From NCBI RefSeq assembly GCF_021390495.1, contig NZ_JAJEJP010000003.1:496001-560000 (forward strand): a stretch of 64,000 nucleotides of DNA, in the 5' to 3' direction. Position numbers and translations under genes: made by a program. Source of the DNA: Paraburkholderia sp. ZP32-5. Its GTDB lineage: Bacteria > Pseudomonadota > Gammaproteobacteria > Burkholderiales > Burkholderiaceae. Shown here one piece after another: positions 16,735 through 25,651 of the stretch; position 1 is the stretch's first letter, and the number at the start of each line of letters is the position of its first letter. The notes beneath the pieces are model-generated. The model saw nothing but the letters and a program-made list of their open reading frames with translations. It ran no database searches and was not told the DNA's origin.

Positions 16735-18033
16735 ATGAGCGATACCATCACATCCGAACGCGCGGCCGAAAGCGAGTCCGAAAGCGTGTCCGAAAGCGCC
16801 ACGGCAGATTCGCAAACCGCACGGACCCACACCGCCGATGCAACGCCCCAGGCCGCCACCGGCAACCCGGCGCGCCGCAAGCGTCTGCTGGCCCTTCTGG
16901 TCGGCGCGACATTGGCGGCCGGCGCGGCATGGGGTGCGTATTACGCCGGCTTCGGACGCTTTCACCAGTCGACCGATGACGCCTACGTGAGCGGCAACCT
17001 CGTGCAGCTGACGCCGCAAGTGACGGGCACGGTGATCGCGGTGAACGCCGACGATACGCAGATCGTCAAAGCCGGCGATCCGGTCGTGAAGCTCGATCCC
17101 GCCGACACGGCCATCGCGTTGCAAAACGCCGAAGCCACGCTCGGCAAAACCGTGCGGCAGGTGAGCGGTCTCTATGCGAACAACGACTTCTATGCGGCGA
17201 CGGTGGCGCAACGCGAATCCGACCTCGCGCGCGCCAACGACGATTTCGCGCGCCGCAACGCGGTGGCCGGCACCGGCGCCGTTTCCGCCGAAGATATCGC
17301 GCATGCGCGCGACGCGGTGAAGGCCGCGCAAGCCGCACTTGACGCCGCGCGCGAGCAGGCCGCCGCGAACCGCGCGCTGACCGATCGCACGACGATCGAG
17401 CAACACCCGGACGTGCAGGCCGCGGCCTCGAAGGTGCGCGACGCGTATCTCGCGTACGCGCGTGACACGCTGCCGGCGCCGGTCACCGGCTATGTCGCGC
17501 GTCGTTCGGTTCAGGTCGGACAGCGCGTTTCTCCGGGCTCGCCGTTGATGGCGATCGTGCCGCTCAACGGTGTGTGGGTCGACGCGAACTTCAAGGAAAG
17601 CCAGCTTCGGCATATGCGCATCGGACAGCCGGTGACGTTGACCGCCGACGTCTACGGCTCGGCCGTGAAGTATCACGGGCACGTCGAAGGCTTTTCAGCG
17701 GGGACGGGTAGCGCTTTCGCGATATTGCCCGCGCAGAACGCGACGGGAAACTGGATCAAGATCGTCCAGCGTCTGCCGGTGCGCGTGCAGCTCGATCCGC
17801 GCGAACTCGCGGCGCATCCGCTGCGTATCGGTCTGTCGATGCAAGCGGATGTCGATATCCGCGACGATTCGGGTTCGCAGCTTGGCGCGGCCACCAACAC
17901 CAGCTATCAGACGGATGTGTTTGCGCAGTATGGCGCGCAGGCGGATGCGGAGATTGCGAGGATCGTCGCGCAGAACGAGACTGCGCCGTCGGGGGTGGGG
18001 AGTAAGGTGGTGGCGAAGCGTGGGGTCCGGTGA
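16735..18033 (+). CDS. HlyD family membrane-fusion protein (EmrA-like)
   Basis: A 432-residue periplasmic adaptor. The start MSDTITSERAAES follows AAGGAG. A disordered, Ser/Glu-rich cytoplasmic head (residues 1-45) precedes one membrane segment (LLALLVGATLAAGAAWGAYYA). FHQSTDDAYVSGNLVQLTPQV is the EmrA-type entry to the lipoyl/barrel domain; a coiled-coil hairpin spans roughly residues 120-230, and APVTGYVARRSVQVGQRVSPGSPL closes the barrel. It links the DHA2 pump to the outer-membrane factor. It ends 8 bp before the convergent cysteine desulfurase gene. Confidence 0.92.
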   Translation: MSDTITSERAAESESESVSESATADSQTARTHTADATPQAATGNPARRKRLLALLVGATLAAGAAWGAYYAGFGRFHQSTDDAYVSGNLVQLTPQVTGTVIAVNADDTQIVKAGDPVVKLDPADTAIALQNAEATLGKTVRQVSGLYANNDFYAATVAQRESDLARANDDFARRNAVAGTGAVSAEDIAHARDAVKAAQAALDAAREQAAANRALTDRTTIEQHPDVQAAASKVRDAYLAYARDTLPAPVTGYVARRSVQVGQRVSPGSPLMAIVPLNGVWVDANFKESQLRHMRIGQPVTLTADVYGSAVKYHGHVEGFSAGTGSAFAILPAQNATGNWIKIVQRLPVRVQLDPRELAAHPLRIGLSMQADVDIRDDSGSQLGAATNTSYQTDVFAQYGAQADAEIARIVAQNETAPSGVGSKVVAKRGVR

Positions 18034-18041
18034 GCGTCGCG

Positions 18042-19271
18042 CTAATGCGCGGCCCACTCGATCGTGCTGATATCCACGCCGTCCAGATGCATCTCCCACA
18101 ACGGCGACATCTCGCGCAGCCGTGCCACCTTGTCACGCAGCAGCGCCGTCGCGTAGTCGATTTCCTGCGCGGTCGTAAACCGTCCGATACTGAAACGGAT
18201 CGAGCTATGGGCCAGTTCGTCGCTGCGGCCGAGTGCGCGCAGCACGTAGGATGGTTCGAGCGAAGCCGACGTGCACGCCGAACCGGACGATACCGCCAGG
18301 TCCTTGATCGCCATGATCAGCGATTCGCCTTCGACGAAATTGAAGCTCAGATTGACGATATGCGGCACACAGTGCGTCGCGTCGCCGTTGCGAAAGATCT
18401 GCCCGATTGGCGCGAGGCCTTCCAGCAGCCGGTCGCGCAAGCCGCGAATGCGCGCGGTGTCTTCCGCCATCTGCAATCCCGCGAGTCTGAACGCTTCTCC
18501 CATGCCGACGATCTGATGCGTCGCGAGCGTGCCGGAGCGCATGCCGCGTTCGTGTCCGCCGCCATGAATCTGCGCGGACAGACGCGTGCGCGGCTTGCGG
18601 CTCACGTATAACGCGCCGATGCCCTTGGGACCATAGACCTTGTGCGCGGTCATGCTCATCAGGCTCGCGTTGAGCGCGAGTACATCGATAGGCAGCTTGC
18701 CGGGCGCCTGGGTCGCATCGATATGAAACACGATGCCGCGTTCGCGGCACAACTGGCCGACCGCTTCGACCGGTTGCACGACGCCGATCTCGTTGTTGAC
18801 CAGCATCAGCGAAATCAGAATCGTATCGGCGCGCACTGCCGCGGCGAGCGTATCGACATCGATCAGGCCGTTTTCCTGCACATCGAGATACGTGACCTCG
18901 AAGCCTTCGCGCTCCAGCGCGCGCATCGTGTCGAGCACCGCTTTGTGTTCGGTCTTCGCGGTAATCAGATGCTTGCCGCGTCCGCTGAGAAACTGCGCAG
19001 CGCCCTTGATGGCCAGATTGTTCGACTCGGTCGCGCCGGACGTCCAGACGATTTCGCGCGGATCGGCATTGATCAGCGCCGCGACATGTTCCCGCGCGGT
19101 TTCCACCGCCTGCTCGGCGGTCCAGCCGTACGAGTGCGAGCGTGACGCCGCGTTGCCGAAATGCTCGCTCAGATAAGGGATCATTTTGGCGGCCACGCGT
19201 TCGTCGACGGGCGTGGTCGCCGAGTAGTCGAGATAGATCGGCAGGCGCAAAGAGGAGTCGGGTTTCAACAT
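18042..19271 (-). CDS. Cysteine desulfurase, class V aminotransferase (IscS/NifS-like)
   Basis: A 409-residue PLP enzyme starting [23 protein letters not shown]; the 39 extra upstream codons are Arg-rich and unlikely. [17 protein letters not shown] binds the cofactor, the PLP lysine is in [12 protein letters not shown], and the persulfide Cys is in SGSACTSAS. It releases sulfur from cysteine as enzyme-bound persulfide. No iscU, iscA or hscAB gene is nearby. Instead it is the last gene of the molybdenum-hydroxylase operon, 40 bp after xdhC. In Rhodobacter a NifS-type protein works with XdhC to sulfurate the molybdenum cofactor, and the same role is inferred here. Confidence 0.88.
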   Translation of the reverse strand: MLKPDSSLRLPIYLDYSATTPVDERVAAKMIPYLSEHFGNAASRSHSYGWTAEQAVETAREHVAALINADPREIVWTSGATESNNLAIKGAAQFLSGRGKHLITAKTEHKAVLDTMRALEREGFEVTYLDVQENGLIDVDTLAAAVRADTILISLMLVNNEIGVVQPVEAVGQLCRERGIVFHIDATQAPGKLPIDVLALNASLMSMTAHKVYGPKGIGALYVSRKPRTRLSAQIHGGGHERGMRSGTLATHQIVGMGEAFRLAGLQMAEDTARIRGLRDRLLEGLAPIGQIFRNGDATHCVPHIVNLSFNFVEGESLIMAIKDLAVSSGSACTSASLEPSYVLRALGRSDELAHSSIRFSIGRFTTAQEIDYATALLRDKVARLREMSPLWEMHLDGVDISTIEWAAH

Positions 19272-19311
19272 GGCGAGTGCCTTTGAAGATGGTTCTGGAT
19301 TCGCGCGCGAT

Positions 19312-20340
19312 TCATGCGAGCGTGCAGGCGGGCGAAGCGAGAGGTGTTTGCACGGGAACCGCCGTGGCCCGCGCCGGCTGTGATGCATGATCGACGCGAT
19401 TGCGTATCGCGGTCATTTGCGCGGCAATGGACACGGCGATTTCCGGCGGCGTGCGGCTGTTGATTGGCAGCCCGATCGGCGCATGCAGACGCGCGATCTG
19501 CTCACCGCTCACGTCGAACTCGGCGAGCCGTTCGCGACGGCGCTTGCTGGTCGCTGCGGAACCGAGCGCGCCGACATAGAACGCGTCGGACTTCAACGCT
19601 TCCCACAGTGCAAGGTCGTCGAGAACCGGGTCGTGAGTCAACGCGACGACGGCGGTGCGCGCATCGATCGGCTGAGCGCTGAGCACGTCGTCGGGCATGC
19701 CTGTGATGACCGGCACGTCGGGCAAGGTCCAGCTGTCGGCGTAATCGTCGCGAGGCTCGATCACGGTGACGTCATAGCCCAGCATGCGCGCCTGCAGCGC
19801 GAAGTAGTGCGACAACTCGCCGGCACCGATCAGGACCACGCGCCATTGAGGCCCATGCACCATCTGGAACGCCGCGTCGGTAAGCATGATGCGGTCGTCG
19901 TCGCGCGCGGCGCGTATGGTGGCGCGGCCGCTGGTCATATCGAGCGTGCGGACCACGCGTCTTCGCTGTGCGATGGCCGTGCAGACTGCGCGCAAGCTCG
20001 CCGCGTCGCGCACCGGTTCGACCATCAACTGCAGCGTGCCGCCGCACGGAATGCGATTGCGGCGCGCTTCTTCGCGGCCGAGGCCATACGTGACGACCTC
20101 CGGCAACCGCATGGTGCCCGCACGCTGGCGAATGGTATCGACGAGATCGTATTCGACGCAGCCGCCGGACACTGAACCGCAAAAACGGCCATCGTCGCGA
20201 ATCGCGAGCAGCGAGCCGGGCGGCCGCGGCGACGAACCCCATGTCGCGACAACCGTCACGAGCGTGACGGCCTCGCCCGACGCGCTCCATTCGAGCGCGC
20301 GATTCAACACGGTGGTTTCGGCGTTATCCATGTGATCCAT
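19312..20340 (-). CDS. XdhC/CoxI family molybdenum-cofactor insertion protein
   Basis: A 342-residue protein. The N-terminal XdhC/CoxI domain shows [17 protein letters not shown] and [12 protein letters not shown]; the C-terminal Rossmann-like XdhC domain shows [17 protein letters not shown] and [15 protein letters not shown]. Such proteins bind the molybdenum cofactor, protect its sulfurated form and hand it to xanthine-dehydrogenase-type apoenzymes. Its place between coxG-like and cysteine-desulfurase genes fits that role. An alternative start is the ATG three codons in (20331). Confidence 0.9.
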   Translation of the reverse strand: MDHMDNAETTVLNRALEWSASGEAVTLVTVVATWGSSPRPPGSLLAIRDDGRFCGSVSGGCVEYDLVDTIRQRAGTMRLPEVVTYGLGREEARRNRIPCGGTLQLMVEPVRDAASLRAVCTAIAQRRRVVRTLDMTSGRATIRAARDDDRIMLTDAAFQMVHGPQWRVVLIGAGELSHYFALQARMLGYDVTVIEPRDDYADSWTLPDVPVITGMPDDVLSAQPIDARTAVVALTHDPVLDDLALWEALKSDAFYVGALGSAATSKRRRERLAEFDVSGEQIARLHAPIGLPINSRTPPEIAVSIAAQMTAIRNRVDHASQPARATAVPVQTPLASPACTLA

Positions 20341-20358
20341 AGCGGGCGTGCGCGAGAC

Positions 20359-21138
20359 TCAGCGCATCCAGTGCGCGCCGGCAAAACTAGCGAACACGCC
20401 GAGCAGCATCGCGACACCGAGCCACCAGCCGGGCACGAGGAAACGATCGTGTGCAGCCGACGCGGCGGAAGCGGCGCTCGCCGTGGCAGGTATTGCAGGT
20501 TGCGGCATCGCTGCTGTCGTGTCGCGCGAAGCAGCGGCTTGCGGCGTGACCGTAGCGGGCTTCGCACCGCCTGCATGGTTATTGCCGCTTGCCACTTGTG
20601 CCGTTGTTGCCGCTTGCGCCACGTTACCGTTGCGCCGAGGCTCCGCCTGCGACGAAGCCACGGAAGCAGGCGAGGCCGCCGCGCTATCGTTCGTCTCTCG
20701 CGGCGCGAGCTGCAAACGAAACGCGTTGAAGAAGTCGTCCGACATTTTCTTCGCGACGTTATCGATCAGACGCGAGCCGACCTGCGCGAGCTTGCCGCCG
20801 ATCTGCGCCTGCGCCGAATAAGTCAGCTCCGTGTTTCCGGAGCTCTCGTTCAACGCAACCGTGGTCGTGCCTTTGCCGAAGCCAACCGCGCCGCCCTGGC
20901 CTTCGAACACCATCACGCAGGACTGTGGCGGATTTGCTTCCGTCATCCGCAGCGTGCCGTTAAAGCGCGCGCGCAGCGGACCGATCGCCATCGCGACGAT
21001 CACGCGGAATGAGCCTTCGCCAGTCTGCTCGACCGATTCGCAGCCGGGCAGACACGCCTTCAGAATGACGGTGTCGTTCAGCGCATTCCAGACTGCCGTG
21101 CGCGCTGCGGGAATGACCTGCGTGCCGTTGATTTCCAT
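20359..21138 (-). CDS. CoxG family protein (SRPBCC domain, C-terminal anchor)
   Basis: A 259-residue protein. Residues 1-145 are the CoxG-type SRPBCC domain (MEINGTQVIPAARTAVWNAL, LPGCESVEQTGEGSF, AQIGGKLAQVGSRLID). A Ala/Thr/Ser-rich linker follows, then a single hydrophobic C-terminal segment (GWWLGVAMLLGVFASFAGA). In carbon-monoxide dehydrogenase systems CoxG anchors the enzyme to the inner membrane, so this protein probably attaches the molybdenum hydroxylase to the membrane. It starts 7 bp after the crotonase stop. Confidence 0.88.
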   Translation of the reverse strand: MEINGTQVIPAARTAVWNALNDTVILKACLPGCESVEQTGEGSFRVIVAMAIGPLRARFNGTLRMTEANPPQSCVMVFEGQGGAVGFGKGTTTVALNESSGNTELTYSAQAQIGGKLAQVGSRLIDNVAKKMSDDFFNAFRLQLAPRETNDSAAASPASVASSQAEPRRNGNVAQAATTAQVASGNNHAGGAKPATVTPQAAASRDTTAAMPQPAIPATASAASAASAAHDRFLVPGWWLGVAMLLGVFASFAGAHWMR

Positions 21139-21145
21139 GGAGACC

Positions 21146-21877
21146 TCAGGCGTGCTTCTTCATCGCGGCGGCGGTATTCACCATCGAATGCAGGCTGCGG
21201 GCGTAGTCGATCGCGCCTTGTTCGTCCATGCGCGGCGCGACGCGCAGATATTCCTTCAGGCCGAGGATCGCCGGGCGCGGCCGGCCGAGCAGCACCTTGC
21301 AGAAGCTTTCGACTTCGTCGTTCAGGCTCGCCGCCGGCACGACGGTGCTGACGAGGCCGTATGCGAGCGCGCGTTGCGCGTCGATGAACTGCGCCGAATA
21401 GGCCATCCACAGAATCGCGTTGCGATTGACGCGGTCGTACAGCGCGGACATGACCATCGTCGGCATCACGTTGTGCGTGATTTCGGGGATGTTGAAGGTG
21501 GCCGTATCGCTCGCGAACGACACGTCGCACAGCGACGCGATCGCCGCGCCGAAGCCCATCACGCGACCTTCGAGTGCGGCCACGACCGGGACCTGCGCAC
21601 TGCGGATCGCCTTGTAGCTATTGAAGATCGCGTCGTATTCCGGACGGCGCGCATAGGCTTCGGCGGCCGGCGGCGGCGCGCCCGCATCGCGCACGCGGCC
21701 GGTGCAGAAGTCGGGACCCGTGCTGCGCAACAGCACCGCATCCGAAGTCGTATGCGCGTTATTGACCGCTTCGACCAGCGCCGCGGCCATGCCGTCGGAG
21801 ATGCCGTTGTCCTGCGGACGGTTCAGTGTGATGCGAAGGAGTCGTCCGTCCTGTTCGATCTTGATCTGCTCGTTCAT
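21146..21877 (-). CDS. Enoyl-CoA hydratase/isomerase family protein
   Basis: A 243-residue crotonase-fold protein starting MNEQIKIEQDGRLLRITLNRP. LEGRVMGFGAAIASLCDVSFAS is the second oxyanion-hole block and NIPEITHNVMP carries the second acidic residue position. The first oxyanion block is atypical (FCTGRVRDAG instead of FSAGxDLxE). The ATG overlaps the alpha/beta-hydrolase stop by 4 bp, so the two are translationally coupled. It may act on a CoA ester or ring-cleavage product formed after hydroxylation; the reaction is unknown. Confidence 0.85.
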   Translation of the reverse strand: MNEQIKIEQDGRLLRITLNRPQDNGISDGMAAALVEAVNNAHTTSDAVLLRSTGPDFCTGRVRDAGAPPPAAEAYARRPEYDAIFNSYKAIRSAQVPVVAALEGRVMGFGAAIASLCDVSFASDTATFNIPEITHNVMPTMVMSALYDRVNRNAILWMAYSAQFIDAQRALAYGLVSTVVPAASLNDEVESFCKVLLGRPRPAILGLKEYLRVAPRMDEQGAIDYARSLHSMVNTAAAMKKHA

Positions 21878-22713
21878 GGTGTGGGTCCTGAGATTGAGGG
21901 GTGAAAGTTTGTGCGTTGCAGATGCCGCAGCAGCGCGTCGTTGAAGGCATCCGGTTGGTCGATATTGGGCAGATGGCCTGCGTTGGCGATCACGTCGAGC
22001 CGTGCTTCGGGAATCAGCGTGCTGAGCTGCTCCATCGCCTGGGGCAACGCGGCGTCGTTGGCGCCGACGATCAGCGTCGTCGGCACGTCGATACACGTGA
22101 CGTCGCGAAGGTAGTCGAGCTTCTGGATCGCACGCGCGCAGCCGATAAAACCGTCCGTCGAGGTCGCGGCGGCGGTGCTGCGAAAGCGTGCGGCGATCTC
22201 GGGATGGGCCTCGACGAACGGCTTGCCGAACCAGCGTTCGGTCGTCGAGACCGCGAGCGCGCCGCATCCATCGCGCCGCGCGAGTTCGATGCGCTCGTCC
22301 CACGGTGCCGCGAACGCAGCGGGCGCATCGGCGCGTGCATCGCATAGACACAGGCTCAGCAGCCGGTCCGCGTGACGAATGCCCAGGCCGAAGCCGCTCA
22401 TCCCGCCGAGTGACAGGCCGACGTAATGCGCGCGTTCTATCGCGAGCGCGTCGAGCACGGCGATCGTATCGGCGGCGAGATCGTCCATCGTCCATGCTGA
22501 CGCTTCGGCCTGGGACGCGCCGTGTCCGCGCGTATCCGCGCAGATCACGCGCCAGCCGCGCGCGGCCAGCAAGGCCGCCTGCGCTTCCCACATCATGCTC
22601 GACGACAGGATCGAATGCGCCATGACGACGACCGGTGCATCCGGCGCGCCCTGCGTATAGATCGCGATGTCGCCGGCCGGGCCGCGCACATGGCGGCGGA
22701 TTGTGTCGATCAT
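21874..22713 (-). CDS. Alpha/beta hydrolase (3-oxoadipate enol-lactonase-like)
   Basis: A 279-residue hydrolase starting MIDTIRRHVRGPAGDIAIY. The nucleophile elbow is VGLSLGGMSG, the late acidic residue is in VGANDAALP, and the catalytic His is in NAGHLPN. It is closest in pattern to the PcaD/enol-lactonase group but could act on another ester, lactone or ring-cleaved amide. It overlaps the large molybdenum subunit gene by 4 bp (ATGA) and the crotonase gene by 4 bp, so the three are a translationally coupled unit. Confidence 0.85.
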   Translation of the reverse strand: MIDTIRRHVRGPAGDIAIYTQGAPDAPVVVMAHSILSSSMMWEAQAALLAARGWRVICADTRGHGASQAEASAWTMDDLAADTIAVLDALAIERAHYVGLSLGGMSGFGLGIRHADRLLSLCLCDARADAPAAFAAPWDERIELARRDGCGALAVSTTERWFGKPFVEAHPEIAARFRSTAAATSTDGFIGCARAIQKLDYLRDVTCIDVPTTLIVGANDAALPQAMEQLSTLIPEARLDVIANAGHLPNIDQPDAFNDALLRHLQRTNFHPSISGPTP

Positions 22714-25118
22714 GCGGGTGTCTCCTCGGTCAGGGTGGCCGCGCCGAGCGCGCGCCAGATTGCTTGCGGCGTCATCGGCAGATAGTCGATCGATGCGCCG
22801 AGCGGCGCGAGCGCGTCGTTGATCGCACTCGCAATGGCAGCCGGGCTGCCGAGATAGCCCGCTTCGCCCGAGCCCTTCTGACCGAACTCGGTCAGCGGCG
22901 ACGGCGTGCAGTGATCGACGATCGTCACCGACGGCACTTCCTGCGCGCTCGGCAAAAGGTAGTCCATGAAAGTGCCCGACAGCAGCTGGCCATCGTCGGA
23001 GAACGCGAATTTCTCCATCAGCGCGGCGCCGAGACCATGCGCGATGCCGCCATAGGTCATGCCGTGCACGACGTCGGGGCTGATCATCACGCCGCAATCG
23101 TGGCCGCACACATAGCGGTGAATCGCCACCTTGCCGGTCTCGCGGTCGATGCTCGCGAGAATCACGTGAGACTCGAACGAATGGCACGGATACATCTGCA
23201 CGCGGCCGTCGTCGGTCGGCATCTTGCCGCCGGTCGGCACTTCCCAGACGAACTTCTCCTGCAGGCCCGGCTCCATGCCCTCGGGCATGCAGTGATACTT
23301 GCGATGTGCGATCTCGACCAGTTGCGCCCACGTGATGCGTCGCTCAGGGTTGTCGCGCACCGCGATGCAGCCTTCGTCATAGGTGAGCTGCGCTTCGTCC
23401 GCTTTGAGGTTGTACGCGGCGATTCGCAGCAGCTTGGCGCGCAGCTTTTTCGCGGCGCCGGCGGCCGCGCCGCCGAGCATGATCGCCATCCGGCTGCCCA
23501 CCGGGCTATTGGACGGCAGCGCGTTCAGCGAGTCCGCGTGCAGCACGCGAATGCTGTCGGGTTCGCGCAGCAGTACTTCGCCGACTACCGTCGACACCAG
23601 CGTTTCATGCGCCTGTCCGGACGTGGACGTGCCCATCAGCGCGGTGACGGTGCCGCCCAGATCGATACGCACGAGACACGAATCCATCCACGTTGTGGTT
23701 TCGTTCTTTGGATTGAACAGCGGCTCGAATGAAGAATTGCCGCCCGACGGTTCGAGACAGGTCGACACGCCGATGCCGGCGAGCAGCCCCTGTGCGCGCA
23801 ACGCATCGCGCTGTTCGACGAGACGGTCGAACGGCGCGGCGTCGAGCGCCTTGCCGAATACCGTCGCGTAGTCGCCGGAGTCGTAGTGCGTGCCGCTCGG
23901 AATCAGATACGGAAACTCGTCCTTGCCGATCAGATTCTTTCTGCGCAACGCGACGCGGTCCATGCCGAGAAAGCGCGCGACCTTGTCGATGCCGGTTTCG
24001 ATCGCGTAGTTGGTTGGCGCCTGGCCGAAGCCGCGCACCGCTTCCTGCGGCGTCTTGTTGGTCATTACCGAGATCGCTTCGTACTCGACGCTGGCAATCC
24101 GGTACGGTCCGACGATCGCGCCGACCGGCTTGCCGAGCTGCAGCGGCGAGCGGCCCGAATAGGCACCGATGTCGTCGAGCGCGCGCATGCGCATCGAACG
24201 GATCGTGCCGTCGTTGTCGAATGCGAGCGTCACGTCGAAGATCCGGTCTGGGCCTTGCATGTCGCCGCCGCGCATGTTTTCGAGGCGGTCTTCGAGGAAG
24301 CGCACCGGACGGCCGAGCTTGCGGCTCAGATAGCCGACCAGAATCGAATGCTTGAGGCCGCGCTTCACGCCGTAGCTGCCGCCCACGTCGACGTCGAAAT
24401 GCACACGCACGCCATTGCCGGGCAGCCGCAGACTTTTCGCGAGCAGGTCGGGGAATTTGGGCATCTGGATCGATGCCCATACATCGAGAATTTGCGTCGC
24501 GTCGTTCCATGCGCCGGTCACGACGAACGTTTCGATCGGCACGGTCGAACTGCGCGCCCAGCGCACCCGGTACGACAGTTGATGGGCGGCGCGGTGGAAG
24601 TGCTCGTCGACGCTGCCCCACACGAACTTGCGCTGGAAAATCACGTTGGAGCCGTGCGCCGGATGCACGAGCGGCGCGGAGTCGCGAGTCGCGGTTTCGG
24701 GGTCGATCACGTGCGGGGTCGCTTCGTATTCGACCATCACGAGTTCGCTCGCGTCCTCGGCGAGCGCGCGTGTGTCGGCAACCACTGCGACGACCCATTC
24801 GCCCGCGTAGCGCACGACACCTTGGGCGAGTGGGAAGCGCGTCACTTGCGGCGCGTCGACGCCCGGCAGCATCGGATCGGTGGCCGCGTTGAGCTCTTCA
24901 CCGGTCAGGGCCGCATGCACGCCGGGCAGCGCGAGCGCGGCGGACGTATCGATCGACACGATGCGCGCGCTTGCATACGGACTCGCGACGATCGCGACAT
25001 GCAGCAGACCAGGCAACTGAACGTCGGCCGCATAACGCCCCTTGCCTACCACGAAGCGGCGATGTTCGACCGCGCGCCGATGCTTGCCGATATACCTGAA
25101 ATTCTTGACGTCAGACAT
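22710..25118 (-). CDS. Molybdenum hydroxylase, Mo-binding large subunit (CoxL/XdhB-like)
   Basis: An 802-residue xanthine-dehydrogenase-family subunit. It starts MSDVKNFRYIGKHRRAVEHRR; the substrate domain spans roughly 1-150 and the two cofactor domains 160-790. GQKGSGEAGYLGSP near residue 752 carries the catalytic base Glu. The active-site loop is AVRGFGQAPTNYAIE, so it has neither the AYxCSFR loop of form I CO dehydrogenase nor the AYRGAGR loop of form II. It therefore hydroxylates an organic substrate, probably an N-heterocycle or an aldehyde, which sequence cannot specify. It overlaps the Fe-S subunit gene by 8 bp. Confidence 0.9.
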   Translation of the reverse strand: MSDVKNFRYIGKHRRAVEHRRFVVGKGRYAADVQLPGLLHVAIVASPYASARIVSIDTSAALALPGVHAALTGEELNAATDPMLPGVDAPQVTRFPLAQGVVRYAGEWVVAVVADTRALAEDASELVMVEYEATPHVIDPETATRDSAPLVHPAHGSNVIFQRKFVWGSVDEHFHRAAHQLSYRVRWARSSTVPIETFVVTGAWNDATQILDVWASIQMPKFPDLLAKSLRLPGNGVRVHFDVDVGGSYGVKRGLKHSILVGYLSRKLGRPVRFLEDRLENMRGGDMQGPDRIFDVTLAFDNDGTIRSMRMRALDDIGAYSGRSPLQLGKPVGAIVGPYRIASVEYEAISVMTNKTPQEAVRGFGQAPTNYAIETGIDKVARFLGMDRVALRRKNLIGKDEFPYLIPSGTHYDSGDYATVFGKALDAAPFDRLVEQRDALRAQGLLAGIGVSTCLEPSGGNSSFEPLFNPKNETTTWMDSCLVRIDLGGTVTALMGTSTSGQAHETLVSTVVGEVLLREPDSIRVLHADSLNALPSNSPVGSRMAIMLGGAAAGAAKKLRAKLLRIAAYNLKADEAQLTYDEGCIAVRDNPERRITWAQLVEIAHRKYHCMPEGMEPGLQEKFVWEVPTGGKMPTDDGRVQMYPCHSFESHVILASIDRETGKVAIHRYVCGHDCGVMISPDVVHGMTYGGIAHGLGAALMEKFAFSDDGQLLSGTFMDYLLPSAQEVPSVTIVDHCTPSPLTEFGQKGSGEAGYLGSPAAIASAINDALAPLGASIDYLPMTPQAIWRALGAATLTEETPA

Positions 25119-25617
25119 GCGGCGCTCCTTGCGAAACGCTGCCTTCTTCGCGCGTGGCGAGTTTCACGGCGTCGACGATCTGCTGATAGCCGGTGCAACG
25201 GCACAGGTTGCCGTCGACCGCGGTACGAATCTGCGCTTCGTCCGGATGCGGATTCCGCGCGACCAGCGCATGGCACGCGATCAGCATGCCCGGCGTGCAA
25301 TAGCCGCATTGCAACGCGTGCGTTTCGCAGAACGCATCCTGAATCTTCGTGAGCGTGCCGCGTTCGGGCGCGAGACCTTCGACGGTCGTGACCGACATGC
25401 CGTCGGCTTGCACCGCGAACATGCAGCACGAGCGCACGGGGTCGCCGTTGAGCAGCACCGAGCAGGCGCCGCAAATACCGTGTTCGCAGCCGACGTGCGT
25501 ACCGGTCAGCGCCAGATGTTCGCGCAGAAAATCGACCAGCGTCGTGCGCGGTTCCACCATGCGCGGCTGGATCACACCGTTGACCTTGATCTCGACAGGG
25601 ACGAGCGTATTGGACAT
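25111..25617 (-). CDS. Molybdenum hydroxylase, [2Fe-2S] small subunit (CoxS-like)
   Basis: A 168-residue subunit with two clusters. The plant-type cluster ligands are C44, C49, C52 and C64 (GCEHGICGACSVLLNG...RSC); the second cluster ligands are C104, C107, C139 and C141 (QCGYCTPGM...LCRCTGYQ). It passes electrons from the molybdenum site to the FAD subunit. All eight ligands are present, so it should be functional. It is 34 bp downstream of the FAD-subunit gene. Confidence 0.95.
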   Translation of the reverse strand: MSNTLVPVEIKVNGVIQPRMVEPRTTLVDFLREHLALTGTHVGCEHGICGACSVLLNGDPVRSCCMFAVQADGMSVTTVEGLAPERGTLTKIQDAFCETHALQCGYCTPGMLIACHALVARNPHPDEAQIRTAVDGNLCRCTGYQQIVDAVKLATREEGSVSQGAPHV

Positions 25618-25651
25618 GAAATGAGTTCCTCGTTCTGGGGACGGGCGCGAG

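Noticed and set aside
18042..19271. Housekeeping IscS of the isc operon
   Set aside because: No iscR, iscU, iscA, hscB, hscA or fdx gene is adjacent. The gene is the last of the molybdenum-hydroxylase operon beside xdhC.
21146..22591. Crotonase read as a 481-codon fusion with an N-terminal extension
   Set aside because: The extension is an out-of-frame reading of the alpha/beta hydrolase gene. The crotonase starts at 21877 with a 4-bp overlap.
22710..25118. Assignment of the molybdenum enzyme as aerobic CO dehydrogenase
   Set aside because: CoxG and CoxI neighbours suggest it, but the active-site loop is VRGFGQ and lacks the Cys of form I enzymes. CoxG and XdhC also accompany other molybdenum hydroxylases.
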